DNA of 64,000 bases, taken from contig JAIQDT010000673.1 in the NCBI GenBank assembly GCA_021521415.1, positions 248,001 to 312,000 of the forward strand, given 5' to 3'. Of the stretch, positions 32,474-42,932 are shown piece by piece. The stretch is from Bidens hawaiensis (taxonomy: Eukaryota; Streptophyta; Magnoliopsida; Asterales; Asteraceae). A program made the translations under genes and the position numbers. Under the pieces are notes generated by a model. The model made no database searches. It had not been told where the DNA came from and saw only the letters and a program-made list of their open reading frames with translations. The first letter of the stretch is position 1, and each line of letters begins with the position of its first letter.

Positions 32474-33362
32474 GGGCACTACATCACTTCCCGAACTCTT
32501 GTTGACAATGGCGCCTCGTCAACGGTTATGTACAAACAGTTCTTCGACAAGCTAGATGACGAAGACAAGGAACGCCTGGAAACGGTCTACGCCTCGATGG
32601 AAGGGTTCGACGGCAGCACAAACACCCCTCTGGTATCCTATCTTTCCCCGTCACTCTCACAGACGGAAAACACTCCCGCACAGAGGATGTGGACTTTGTC
32701 GTAATGAGGAAGTCACACCACACATACGACATTCTCTTCGGGAGAGACGGGATGGCAAGATTCAATGCCGTGGTATCTTCAGTCCACGGCATGATGGGAT
32801 GGCCAACAGCTGAGGGCGTGGCGATGGTTACCGGTATTCCCCAGATATGCATCGCATCTGTCTCATCAACACCCAAACCAAAGATGGCTAAACCCACCAT
32901 CATCGAACCAGAAGAATGGGCATTCAATGGCAAATACCCCGACCAGGCGGTTACCATTGGCCCAACAATCACTGATCCTACGCGCACCTTACTCAAACGC
33001 TTACTACAGAAAAACGCTGACATCTTCGTATGGAAACCAGCTGACATGACTGGTGTACCTCGAAGTAAGGCAGAGCATAAGCTCAAGTGTGACCCGGCTT
33101 ACTACAGAAAAACGCTGACATCTTCGTATGGAAACCAGCTGACATGACTGGTGTACCTCGAAGTAAGGCAGAGCATAAGCTCAAGTGTGATCCGGCTTTT
33201 ACGCCGGTCATACAAAAGCGTAGAGTAATGGGGGCGGAACAAGCTAACGCGTGTAGAACCCAAGTCAAGGAACTCCTTGACGCGGGCATCGTACGCGTTA
33301 GCAGATATCAAACTTGGGTTGCAAATCCCGTTATGGTACCGAAGTCTAACAAGCAATGGCGT
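32474..33362 (+). pseudogene. pol: Broken protease and N-terminal reverse transcriptase region of element C
   Basis: Begins with a Tat-type protease active site, TLVDNGASSTVMY (about 32500-32540), then YDILFGRDGMARFNAV after a frame change. A 98-bp tandem duplication (33003-33100 and 33101-33198) disrupts the frame. The start of reverse transcriptase (ELLDAGIVRVSRYQTWVANP) is read in another frame up to about 33355, where a two-base loss in a GT run shifts to the main pol frame. Confidence 0.82.
33003..33198 (+). repeat. 98-bp tandem duplication inside pol of element C
   Basis: Two head-to-tail copies starting ACTACAGAAAAACGCTGACA, with one visible substitution (GACCCGG against GATCCGG). Unit length is not a multiple of three, so the frame changes. 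Confidence 0.95.
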
Positions 33363-36237
33363 GTGCATAGATTTCAAAGACTTGAACAAAGCATGCCCCA
33401 AAGATTGTTACCCGTTACCCGAAATTTATCTTAAGGTAGATTCGTTAGCACCGTTTCGCCTTAAATGCTTCCTTGATGCGTATAAAGGGTACCATCAAAT
33501 CCACATGGCCGTTGACGATCAGGACAAAACTGCATTTCGGACGCCCGATGGCACATTTTGTTATCAAATGATGCCATTCGGACTTAAGAATGCCGGGTCC
33601 ACATACCAACGACTGATGGACAAAGAGTTTCATGCCCAAATTGGGAGGAACTTGGAAGTCTACATGGATGACCTGGTCATCAAAAGCCTTGACCCAGAAG
33701 CGATGTTGAAAGACATCGAAGAAACATTCAACACACTCAGAAGGATAAACATGAAGCTCAACCCGAGCAAGTGTTCCTTTGGGATGGAAGAAGGGAAGTT
33801 CTTAGGAGTCATTGTTACAAAAAATGGCTTCAGAGCGAACCCTGAAAAGGTCGAAGCCATTATCAAGATGGAATCACCTACTACCATCAAGCAAGCTCAG
33901 ACACTGAATGGACGCCTAGTTGCACTTAACCGCTTCTTGGCAAATCATGCGGATAGGTCGTTCCCGTTCGTGTCGACGCTGAGAAACTGTTTAAAGAAAA
34001 CGCACTTCCGCTGGACACCAGAAGCGGAAGCAGCTTTTCAGGAAATTCGGTCACGCTTGATCGAACTCCCAACGCTCACAGCACCAGAAGCGGGAGAGGA
34101 ATTAATCCTATACCTCTCCGCCACAGATAGAGCAACCGGGGCCGTCCTGCTAGTCGAGCGAAAAGGCATCCAGATGCCAATCTACTATGTTAGCCGTCTC
34201 CTAACAGACGTCGAAACCCGGTATTCTACCCTGGAAAAATTAGTCTTAGCACTTGTACAGGCTTCACGCAGGCTAAGACGATATTTCCAAGGTCACCCAA
34301 TCACCATTCTCACCAACTTCAAACTTGCAAACGTTTTAGGCAAACCCGAACTATCGGGACGCCTAGCCAAATGGGCAATAGAATTGGGAGAATACGCGAT
34401 AAAGTACAAGCCAAGGCCAGCCATAAAAGGCCAGGTCTTGGCCGACTTTATTGCCGAAGTCCCCGCCTCGCCGGAGAAAGAGTGCCAGGACGAGGCTCAA
34501 CCCTCTCTAGCACAGGACATCGATGATGTCTGGCGACTTTACACTGATGGAGCAGCCAACAACGAGGGCTCAGGTGCAGGGTTAAAACTAACCAACCCAG
34601 CAGGCCAAGAATACACTTACGCTATTCGACTATATTTTCCAAGTACGAATAACGAGGCTGAGTATGAAGCATTCTTGGCCGGGTTAAGGATTGCGCGTAA
34701 GATGGGAGTAAAGAACTTGGAAGCCCATGTGGATTCCATGTTAGTAGCCAATCAGATAAACGGGACGTACACGGCCGTGAACGACACAATGGCCTTGTAC
34801 CTCGCTCAAGCAAAAACCCTCATGCGCGATTTTAACGATTGTAAGGTCATACACGTCAAGCGTTGCGTAAACAAATCCGCGGATGCGTTAAGCAAGCTTG
34901 CGTCATTGGCTTTCACCCACTTGGGAAAGGACATCCGCATTGAACTCCTTGGAGCACCATCAGTCCCACACAAAGAAGTCTGTGTCATCCAAACCGGCAC
35001 GGAAACGTGGATGACACCAATAATAAATTACCTTGCGGCGGGTATACTACCAGAGTCGAAAACACATGCAAGAAAACTACGCTTTAAAGCACTGAACTAT
35101 CAACTCATCGATGACATCCTTTACAGACGTAACTTTCTTGGCCCACTCCTCAGATGTGTTGACGACCAAGATGCCGACTACCTCCTAAGGGAAGTACACG
35201 AAGGCATCTGTGGGATACACGCAGGTTCACGCGCAATTGTAGCTAAGCTAAACAACGCGGGATACTTTTGGCCGGGGATGCATACGGATGCACTGGCATA
35301 CATCAGAAAGTGTAGGTCTTGCCAACTCTACGCACCTAACACGCATCGCCCGAAGAACGAACTTGTTCCAGTCACCTCTTCATGGCCATTTCAGAAGTGG
35401 GCCATTGATGTGACAGGCCCATTTCCCACAGCAGCAGGGAACGTTCAATATCTAGTGGTCGCCATCGACTACTTCACCAAGTGGATAGAAGCAAAACCCT
35501 TAGCCCAAACAACCGCAAAACATATCAAGAAATTTATTTGGGAATTTATTATTTGTCGTTTCGGGCTTCCACATAATTCGGTGAGCGATAACGGCACCAA
35601 CTTTGCTGACAAGAAGCTACAACAGTGGCTGAAAGAACTTCAAATCACCCACACCTTTACCTCAGTGGCGCACCCGCAGGGTAATGGTGAGGTGGAAAGA
35701 GCGAATAGGAGCATCGTCGATGGCATAAAGAAAAGACTATTGGAACACAGATCCGGCTGGGTGGACGAACTTCCACACGTCCTTTGGGCACACAGAACGA
35801 TGAAAAAGGCAAGTATGGGAGAAACCCTGTTCAGCCTCACTTATGGCACTGAAGCCATGGTCCCGGTTGAAATTGGTTTACCCTCACCAAGGGTCTTGAT
35901 TCAACCAGAGGACAATGATGCGGAAAGACGGTTAGACCTTATGCTAACCGAGGAACACAGAGACTTAGCCGCAGCGCGTGAAGAGAACTACAAACGACAA
36001 ATGCAAATGTACTATAACACGCGGGTAAAACTCTGCAGCTACAATGTTGGAGACTACATACTGCGTAACAACGAGGCTTCGAACCAAGAACGCCCAGGAA
36101 AGCTGGCCCCCGTCTGGGAAGGGCCATACATTATCAAAGAAGTTTTGGGAAAGGGCGCATACCGGCTCGAAAGGCTCGATGGCACCCCCATCCCAAGAAC
36201 ATGGAATGGAGCTCAATTACGCAAATGTTACATGTAG
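33277..36237 (+). pseudogene. pol: Pol of element C: reverse transcriptase, two RNase H domains, integrase
   Basis: 986 codons open; true pol homology starts near 33363 (VCIDFKDLNKACPKDCYPLP). Reverse transcriptase YMDD at residues 129-132 of the frame. The first, gypsy-type RNase H reads LYLSAT where an Asp is expected, so its active site is degenerate. The second, archaeal-type RNase H begins YTDGAANNEGSG (D424), with NNEAEYEA and HVDSM. This dual arrangement is characteristic of Tat elements, where the second domain is believed to have taken over. Integrase: HAGSRA...CRSC zinc region, D711, D771, E807 (35 residues between the last two). It ends RTWNGAQLRKCYM. The frame is open to the end, but upstream breaks make the element defective. 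Confidence 0.9.
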
Positions 36238-36690
36238 ATCAATTCCAAACTTATAAAGAAACGGCCTGGGGCCACTTCTAATGGAAATGATTCTCCTTTA
36301 TCACATTGTGTTGTACGCTTTACATTTATACTTATAAACTTTCCGGACGGTATGCCGGTATTCACCGCATAAATATGGAAAGAAGTCGTTGCGTGTGGAC
36401 GGCGGCAAAACCCGCATAAACACAAAAAATGGCAAACCTTCACGCAGGTCAGTTATAGGTGAAGATTGGTCATCCCACTAAATGAAAGTGACGGTCCTAC
36501 CCGCACAATCATGATAGAGGAAACTGCACTAACCTATTGACAACCGCGCGCCGAACGGTTAACTTATTCAAAACAATTGAAAAATTGCTAAATTAAACTA
36601 AAGTATGCGTGAGCAAGTCATACAACGTTTACAACGCAAGTCAAAAAGATTCAAAAGTACGCGGGACTATACCCCTTACCTTGGCAACCA
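36238..36690 (+). other. 3' untranslated part of element C with a single repeat module
   Basis: Contains one to two copies of the ~140-bp module seen six times in element A (CCTACCCGCACAATCATGA, AACCGCGCGCCGAACGG). Around 36590-36665 the sequence jumps from the flank of the antisense gene of A on one side to the flank on its other side, so the gene is absent here. Confidence 0.7.
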
Positions 36691-36990
36691 AGTAACTATA
36701 AGACAGGTGCAAGTACAGTGTTAAGGCAAAACCCTTCACATACTTAGCACCTGCAGGGAATTGAAGCCAAGAATACCTCGGCAACCAAATAACTATAAGA
36801 CGGGTGCGGGTACAGTGTCAAGGCAAAACCCTTCACATACTTAGCACCCGCAGGGAATTGAAGCCAGGAATACCTTGGAAGTAAAGTAACTATAAGACGA
36901 GTGTGGGTATAGTGTCAAGGCGAAACCCTTCACATACTTAGCACTCCGCAGGGAATTGAAACCAAGAAGGATCTTCTGGGCCGTGCTTGC
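36690..36990 (+). repeat. Three tandem ~97-bp repeats near the 3' end of element C
   Basis: ACCCTTCACATACTTAGCAC starts at 36731, 36828 and 36925. Same family as 2765-3210 in element A. Confidence 0.85.
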
Positions 36991-37041
36991 GGAAACGGGA
37001 ATAACATCCCCGCATAGCGGGAACGTCGAGAACTAGATTGT

Positions 37042-37355
37042 TTGAAGCTCCAAGATGGAATTGGTTGTTTAAACATAATTGATCACTATGTTCAAAGCTA
37101 CCAAAACCTCATGGAGAATCTACATAAGTGGAACTCAACGCTCCTGACTTGTGAGGAGGTTACAGACCTACCCGCATCATACCCAAAGATCAAGCAGAAA
37201 AGTCGGGAATTTCTGCACGTGACATTAGGACTTCCGCGGGAAGAATCCCCATGGAAAACCTTAAAACTAAACCCTTTTCAAAACCCTTTGCTTAAGTCCA
37301 AAAGTTCACCTCACTTATTAACAATTCATGAGAAGAACATTGGACTGGGGGGACT
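37042..37355 (+). other. Pre-LTR segment with a frame shared by elements A and C
   Basis: A frame without an ATG start reads GIGCLNIIDHYVQSYQNLM, then LLTCEEVTDLPASYP; the corresponding minus-strand frame in A (2743-2468) is very similar. It may be a relic of coding sequence or just well-conserved RNA. A polypurine run GGACTGGGGGGA (37342-37353) follows and serves as the plus-strand primer. Confidence 0.5.
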
Positions 37356-38396
37356 TGAAGAGGTAGGTCCCAGCAGAGCCCAGTTGGACCCGCAAGACTC
37401 ACCTCAAAGAGGGACGTCTGCGCAGTTGAACCCGCAAGACTCACCTTCAACAGGGACGTCTGCGCAAAGGCTAAACTCGCAAGACTCACCTTGAAGAGAG
37501 ACGTCTGCGCAGAATCCAACTGGATCCGCAGGACCCACCATGCTCAGAGACGTGACGTCCTTACGCGCAGTACGCAGGCTGTTCCAGCAGGAAAAGCCTC
37601 CCAATGGTCGACGTACTTCGCCTGTTCCCGCAGCAACGAATAATAGCCATCAGGGAAGGCTACCCGCGCAGCAAGGCTACACGCACAAGGCAGTTAACTC
37701 TTAAATAATTCAGTAATATCACCTGAAGAATGAGTGAGCAAGCCAGGAATACTCCCGCCCAAAGCCGGGAATACTCCCGCCCAAATGAGCCAGTCCATAC
37801 GCTACTGGAGGGTCTTTTGTACTGTACCTGACGAGGTATGGACAAAAGATCTGACCAAAGCTGCGACAGCTCACTGACAACAGTACAACGAGCAGCATGC
37901 TCTATTACTTAATGTCACTATCAGCCGCTGCCTACTCACCAACCTGTCGTAGCACGTGCATAGCCTGCAGTTGGTGGAAAAGGAATAGTACACAGCCGGC
38001 CTGGTCACTATCAGCCGCTGCCTACCCACAAACCATCAGCATGGCATGTGCGTAGCCCACAGTTGGCAGAACAGGAATACTATTCAGCCGGCTGTACCTT
38101 CTTGGAAACCTACCTTCGGCTATAAATACTCCAACACATTGGAATGGTATTATTATCTTATCTTCTCTAGCAATCTCTCAATATATACACTTATATTCAA
38201 GAGCAATCTAGTCTGATTCTCACGCCGGAGGGTGGTCACAAGGAGGTACCCCCCCCCTTCTCAGTGACGAGCTCACGGTGTCTGTTTTGCAGGTCATCAG
38301 AAGAACCATCTTTGCCGGACCTAACCCCTCGTAGGAAACATCTATTTAACCCCCAGATTATCCGTAATCTGCCCGGGGTCAATTAGTGTTTCTTCA
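37356..38396 (+). repeat. 3' LTR of element C
   Basis: 1041 bases, TGAAGAGG...GTTTCTTCA. TATA box at 38121-38128. It differs from the 5' copy at many scattered sites. Confidence 0.92.
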
Positions 38397-38401
38397 ATTA
38401 T

Positions 38402-39220
38402 AAAAAAACTTACAACTATCCATGAAGTAGCCAAGATCAATCGCATACAAAAGCTCCGCTTCTTGAAAATTCTTTTCCCCATGACCAACTAGTTCTAATC
38501 GAAAAATTTGTCATGTGAGGAACTCTATCCGCTATAAAATAGTTCTTAGAAGTCTTCAATACATATACTCTTTAAAACATGTCTTTGAAGGCAAGTTTTC
38601 AAAACGAACTATCTTTTCATACACGCATTTTTTTTACCAACTCCAACCTTCCTTTCAAATAGCTCCTCTATGCAAATTCCATTTCCAAAAACCCCTTCCC
38701 AACCTTAGCCGTCTTTAGCCATACTCCTTTGATAGTCTTTTAGCCGTCCCAGAGTGATTCCTTTTGTAGCATTCAAGTGAATTGCCACTTAACAATGTCT
38801 TTTTATTGTTTTAAACGTCATACCATACAACGGTTGTCTCTTTAAAATATGTGATAAGTTTATTGTTTTTTTTTGGTATTTTGTTTAATTATTAAATAAT
38901 ATATTTTCATCCATTACAGTGTAGTATACATGTCTCAAGCTAGCATAATAATAAAAAGTATTATTTGTTATTTGAAATATCAAAATAAAGTTACATAGTT
39001 CTGTTCTTCAGTAACTTTATGTTGAAGTTTGGTTTTGATTTAGATTGTTTTTTAGTATTAAATACGAAATTGTTAATTCAACCTTCTGGATAGCATTTAA
39101 CTCTTTCTAAGTTAAGTCTTTGTCTCAACTTGACAGTGATTACAGTATTATAGTTGAATGCAAGATATCATTAATCAATCATACCCAGTAGATCCTACCA
39201 ATAGCATGAATACAAGATAT
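38402..39220. other. AT-rich spacer, no gene seen
   Basis: Only short frames without recognisable features (for example 67 codons at 38515-38718). Confidence 0.5.
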
Positions 39221-40973
39221 CAGGGGGGTTGGGGTGGTTTAAAAACCATCACTTGCTCCCACCAATACAAGTGTGTCACCTCACCCCACCGCTTTCCATC
39301 ACTAGTGATGGATTTTGGTGGGGTGGTGGGGTGGTGTGACGGAATTTTTTTTTGATATTTTTTTACAACTTAAAAATTAAAAACAATAGTAAATTAAAAA
39401 AAATAAAAGTTACATTAAACAATCTACTCCTCGTCCGAATTCGGAAATTTCAAACCTAAAGAACCTACAAGTTCAACTAGATCATATCTCAACCGATGGT
39501 GAATATCTTCGTTCCGTAAGTCTAATCGCACGTTCTCAGGAACGAGAACTTGAGTAAGAGGATCCGGCACCCAATCTGGAGAAATTGCAAGTCCGTCTTC
39601 TTTTATTAGCATATTGTGCAATATAATGCATGCATATAACATGCTAGAGATCATGGGTTTTTTCATTGCACGAACCGGTCGACTAAGTATGCACCATCTA
39701 CCCTTTAAGACACCGAAAGCTCTCTCGACATCTTTTCTTGCCGATTCTTGCAACTTCTTGAACGCCTTTTCCTTGACCTCGACAAGAAACGAAAAGGTTT
39801 TCACAAAAACAGACCATGCCGGGTAGATACCATCGACAAGAAAGTAGCCACGTCTGTAATATCTCCCGTTGATAAAATACGGACAGAAGGGTGCGGTACC
39901 ATCTGTCACGCTTTGAAACAACGATGATGTGTAGAGAACACAGATGTCGTTGTTTGAGCCAGGAACACCAAAATAAGAATGCCAAATCCATAAATCATTT
40001 GACGCAACCGCTTCAAGTACGATAGTCGGTCGTTTGATATCACCCCTAACATACGCCCCTCGAAACTCCCGTGGACAATTCCTCCATTCAATATGTGTAC
40101 AGTCGATGCTACCGAGCATCCCTGGAAAATGCCATCTAGCCTCATTCGCGGCGTAAAGACGTGTAATGTCGTGTCTTGTTGGTTTTCGTAGAATCTCTTT
40201 GCCATACAATTTAATAATCGCATTACAAAAGAATTGCAGACATTCACGTGAAGTTCTCTGAGACATTTGTAAGTATTCATCGAATTGATCGGGTGGGTTG
40301 TCTGTCGCTAATTGACGAATAGCGGATGTGCATTTTTGAAGCGTCGTAAAACTTCATTTGCCCCTCGCGTCGTAAGATTCTTGAAACCATTCTTCGCTTG
40401 CTTCGACGTCCGCTACAATCTTAAAAATAAAGATTTCGGCAAACGAAACCGATCCCTGAACGTCTCGTCATTGTATTTCGGCTCCTCCACAAAATAGTCG
40501 TTCATTAGCACTTCGTGGGTATGTATACGATCACGATCCACCATTTTTTTCTTTGGACGGCTTTGAGCTTCAAGTTCGTTATATAACAACGGGAACCATT
40601 CAACAATGTCATCGTCCGAAGACGAAGAGCTATCGGTGTCTAGCGGAAACGAGTTGCTCGGAAAATCCATATTTTTTTGTTTTGAATTGAAGTGGTGAAG
40701 AAATAGGTTTTTGTAGTAGAAGATTGAGAGTGTTTTGAGTTTGATTTGATTTTGAGTTGGATTGAAATGGTTGTTAATATATATTGTTTAAATTTTTTTT
40801 TAATTCCCTAACCCCAACGGTCACCCCCTCCCCAATGTTCAAATTTCTTGGTATTCATCACGTGATGGCCATCACGGCCGGACCCCCATCACGTGTGATG
40901 GGGGACCGCGGTGGTGTTCGTGAGGCCATCACGCGTAATGGCCGGTGTATAACGGACCACCCCCACTCCTCTC
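39221..40973 (-). mobile_element. Decayed PIF/Harbinger element
   Basis: The ends share GGGGTGG-type inverted words (left CAGGGGGGTTGGGGTGG, right CCACCCCCACTCCTCTC) and enclose a Harbinger-type transposase gene on the minus strand. The right subterminal part has several CATCACGTGATGG-like palindromes (40850-40950). I could not fix the expected 3-bp target duplication, so ends are approximate. Confidence 0.75.
39424..40670 (-). pseudogene. PIF/Harbinger transposase, frameshifted
   Basis: Two frames: 40670-40413 (N-terminus, acidic DSSSSSDDD, then RDRFRLPKSLFLR) and 40266-39424 (catalytic part). The latter shows GSIDCTHIEW (first Asp), FLVDGIYPAW (second Asp) and DVERAFGVLKGRW (Glu), the DDE triad of the DDE_Tnp_4 family, plus CIILHNMLIKE near the end. 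The break at about 40413 is a one-base loss, and a TGA follows at about 40346. No second Myb-like accessory gene of the kind Harbinger elements usually carry was seen nearby. Confidence 0.88.
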
Positions 40974-40984
40974 ATAATTAAGAA

Positions 40985-41735
40985 AATTCTATTTTTTATC
41001 AAAAGAACTTTACACCTTATACAATATGATACAAGGTAAATTTGATGATTTTGAAGGTGAGTTACTTAAATAACCAGCCCTTCTTTTATGATATTACATG
41101 GTGTATAATAGATGATTTCTAATCTAGAAATGCTATACATGTCCATGAGCGCTAGCACTGTTTGCGGCAAGGTTTGTTTAGATGGATAGGTCTAGGTAGC
41201 TAATTCTTAAATCTTCGCTTTAGATTGTTATTACACTAAATGTAAATTATAATATAACAACGGTCAAAAAATAAAAATAACAAACAAACTGGAGGCAAGA
41301 ACAGAATCCTTGGCCACAACTTGATTTTATTTTTAAAACAGCTTCACTTCCATTTCAAAAAAATTAACCGATTTATAAGGACGATCAAATAATTAGGTGG
41401 AGTAGAAAAGATAATCAATGAATGAAAATAAAAGAGAAAAATAGGAAAGTAACGACATGGTCAGATGCGGAGGTCAAAGCATCTATGTTACCATTATTGT
41501 GAAAGAAATGCAACTCTGAAGATGTTTGCCTGTTTCTGAAACAGGTTTTAACATTTTCTTTGTTTTAATGCTAAGTCACATAAATGGTCCTTGTACTTCT
41601 CTTCAAACATCATTTTCATCTTAAATATTTGCATATTTCTAAACAACATTCAGCACATATTCATACGCACATTCAAAATAAAATCCACATTTTGTTGTAC
41701 ATACACCAAGGACAGGGAGGCTATTCAAACATCAG
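40985..41735. other. AT-rich spacer, no gene seen
   Basis: No convincing frame. Possibly the upstream part of a degenerate LTR whose dyad array follows. Confidence 0.45.
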
Positions 41736-41739
41736 GAGA

Positions 41740-42482
41740 GCCTACACGAGTCGTATAGGTGTAGAGTCAAGTCATTTTCGAGCCAGAGAGTGTCAGTTTT
41801 TATTTATTTGTATCGTATAGCCTCTACACGAGCCGTATAGGACTATACGACTCGTATAGAGTCTGTGTGACTCGTATAGTTTTTTTTTCTTTTTTTTAAG
41901 ATTTCAAAATATTAAATATAACAACCGAGTTGGTTACAAAATAGAGACGCGTAATTTAAAAGTAAATATTTTGCTTCAAAGATAATAACCTACAAACAAC
42001 ATAAGTGTTTCTGGGTAACGGCTTTTTAGATGTGGTCATGCAATCCATTTTTTTTTACACCCATATGAGTTATCTAAGCTTTTGAAATATAATTGCTATA
42101 AAAACTTTTGATACTATCTTACAAAGCAATACACAAATCTTACATGGTTTGAGCAAGAAAAAGCTGATACCTGGGCTGTACGAGTCGTATACCATCTATA
42201 CAGCTCGTATAGGCCATAAAATAATTATAAATCTCAGGTCAAAGCACAGGCTTACATGCTGTCTATATTAGTCGTATAGACCCTATACGACTCGTATAGG
42301 TCAGACGGCTCGTATAGGGTCTATATAGCTCATATAGACCAGGTCTATACGAGCTAGAATATCTATATGGCTCGTATAGGGCTATACGGCTCATATAGAC
42401 TGCAAAAAGCTGCCACACCTTCACCTCCTTACGCATGTCAATAAGTGAGGCCTATACGAGTACGAGCTGTATAGCCTTATTC
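41740..42482. repeat. Array of CTATACGACTCGTATAG-type dyads
   Basis: About fourteen perfect or near copies in two clusters (41740-41880 and 42175-42480). The exact dyad lies at about 41842-41858 and again at about 42281-42297. Variants replace the central CGACTCG or one arm (CATATAG for CGTATAG). The second cluster ends about 20 bases before a TATA box at 42504. This is the layout seen upstream of TATA in the LTRs at 14.7, 21.5 and 52.2 kb, so a degenerate LTR is likely, but its ends were not found. Confidence 0.7.
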
Positions 42483-42503
42483 ACACACCATGGGGCTGGT
42501 GTT

Positions 42504-42514
42504 TGTATATAACC
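42504..42514 (+). promoter_or_regulatory. Putative TATA box after the dyad array
   Basis: TGTATATAACC, in a position matching the U3/R boundary of an LTR. Confidence 0.4.
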
Positions 42515-42924
42515 ACCCTAGTTTTTTAACAGCCAATAAATCTTTCAAATGAGGTAGTAGCTAAATTCACCACATCACGATACACTCATTTTCCGATCTG
42601 GAAAAAGAAAACCTCTCACCTAAGGCCAACGCCTGTGAACACCTGCCCGAAGGCACGACAGTGCTGTGAGATAAAACTCATTCAGTTCAAGGATCCAACT
42701 AGTGAACATCACCTGCTCGCGTAGTCTCCTATCATCACCTGGTGTCACCAAAACTAAATGACAGGGGCACACATGGAACACCAAGTCTCTTCTGTACCAT
42801 ATTTAATATATAAATTCCAAATTTGAGAAATTTAAAAATTAATATCTTTAACCAAGATTTTGTGTACGTAGCAAACTATGGAACATGCTATTCAGCGTAA
42901 TAAACTTAATGATTACCATTTGAT
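42515..42924. other. Possible R/U5 part of a degenerate LTR
   Basis: No frame. Sequence such as ACACCTGCCCGAAGGCACG and CATCACCTGCTCGCG suggests a transcribed leader, but no primer site or target duplication is visible. Confidence 0.3.
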
Positions 42925-42932
42925 GTACAACT

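Larger units (their letters stand above)
20498..38396 (+). mobile_element. Element C: full-size Tat-like Ty3/gypsy retrotransposon, interrupted by element B
   Basis: Perfect target duplication ATTAT at 20493-20497 and 38397-38401. 5' LTR 20498-21464 plus 30602-30672; 3' LTR 37356-38396. Between them are the primer binding site, gag, protease, reverse transcriptase, two RNase H domains and integrase, the hallmark of the Tat lineage, followed by 97-bp repeats and a polypurine tract. Without B it is about 8.77 kb. The coding part is broken by a nonsense codon, frameshifts and a 98-bp tandem duplication. Its LTRs have many small differences, so it is older than A and B. It lacks the antisense gene found in A. 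Confidence 0.92.

Noticed and set aside
37042..37494. 150-codon frame as a gene
   Set aside because: It has no ATG start and runs from the element interior into the LTR; reported only as a conserved frame.
42281..42297. CRISPR-like array of regular dyads
   Set aside because: Spacing is irregular, the copies are palindromic and degenerate, and the genome is plant; better explained as an LTR promoter array.
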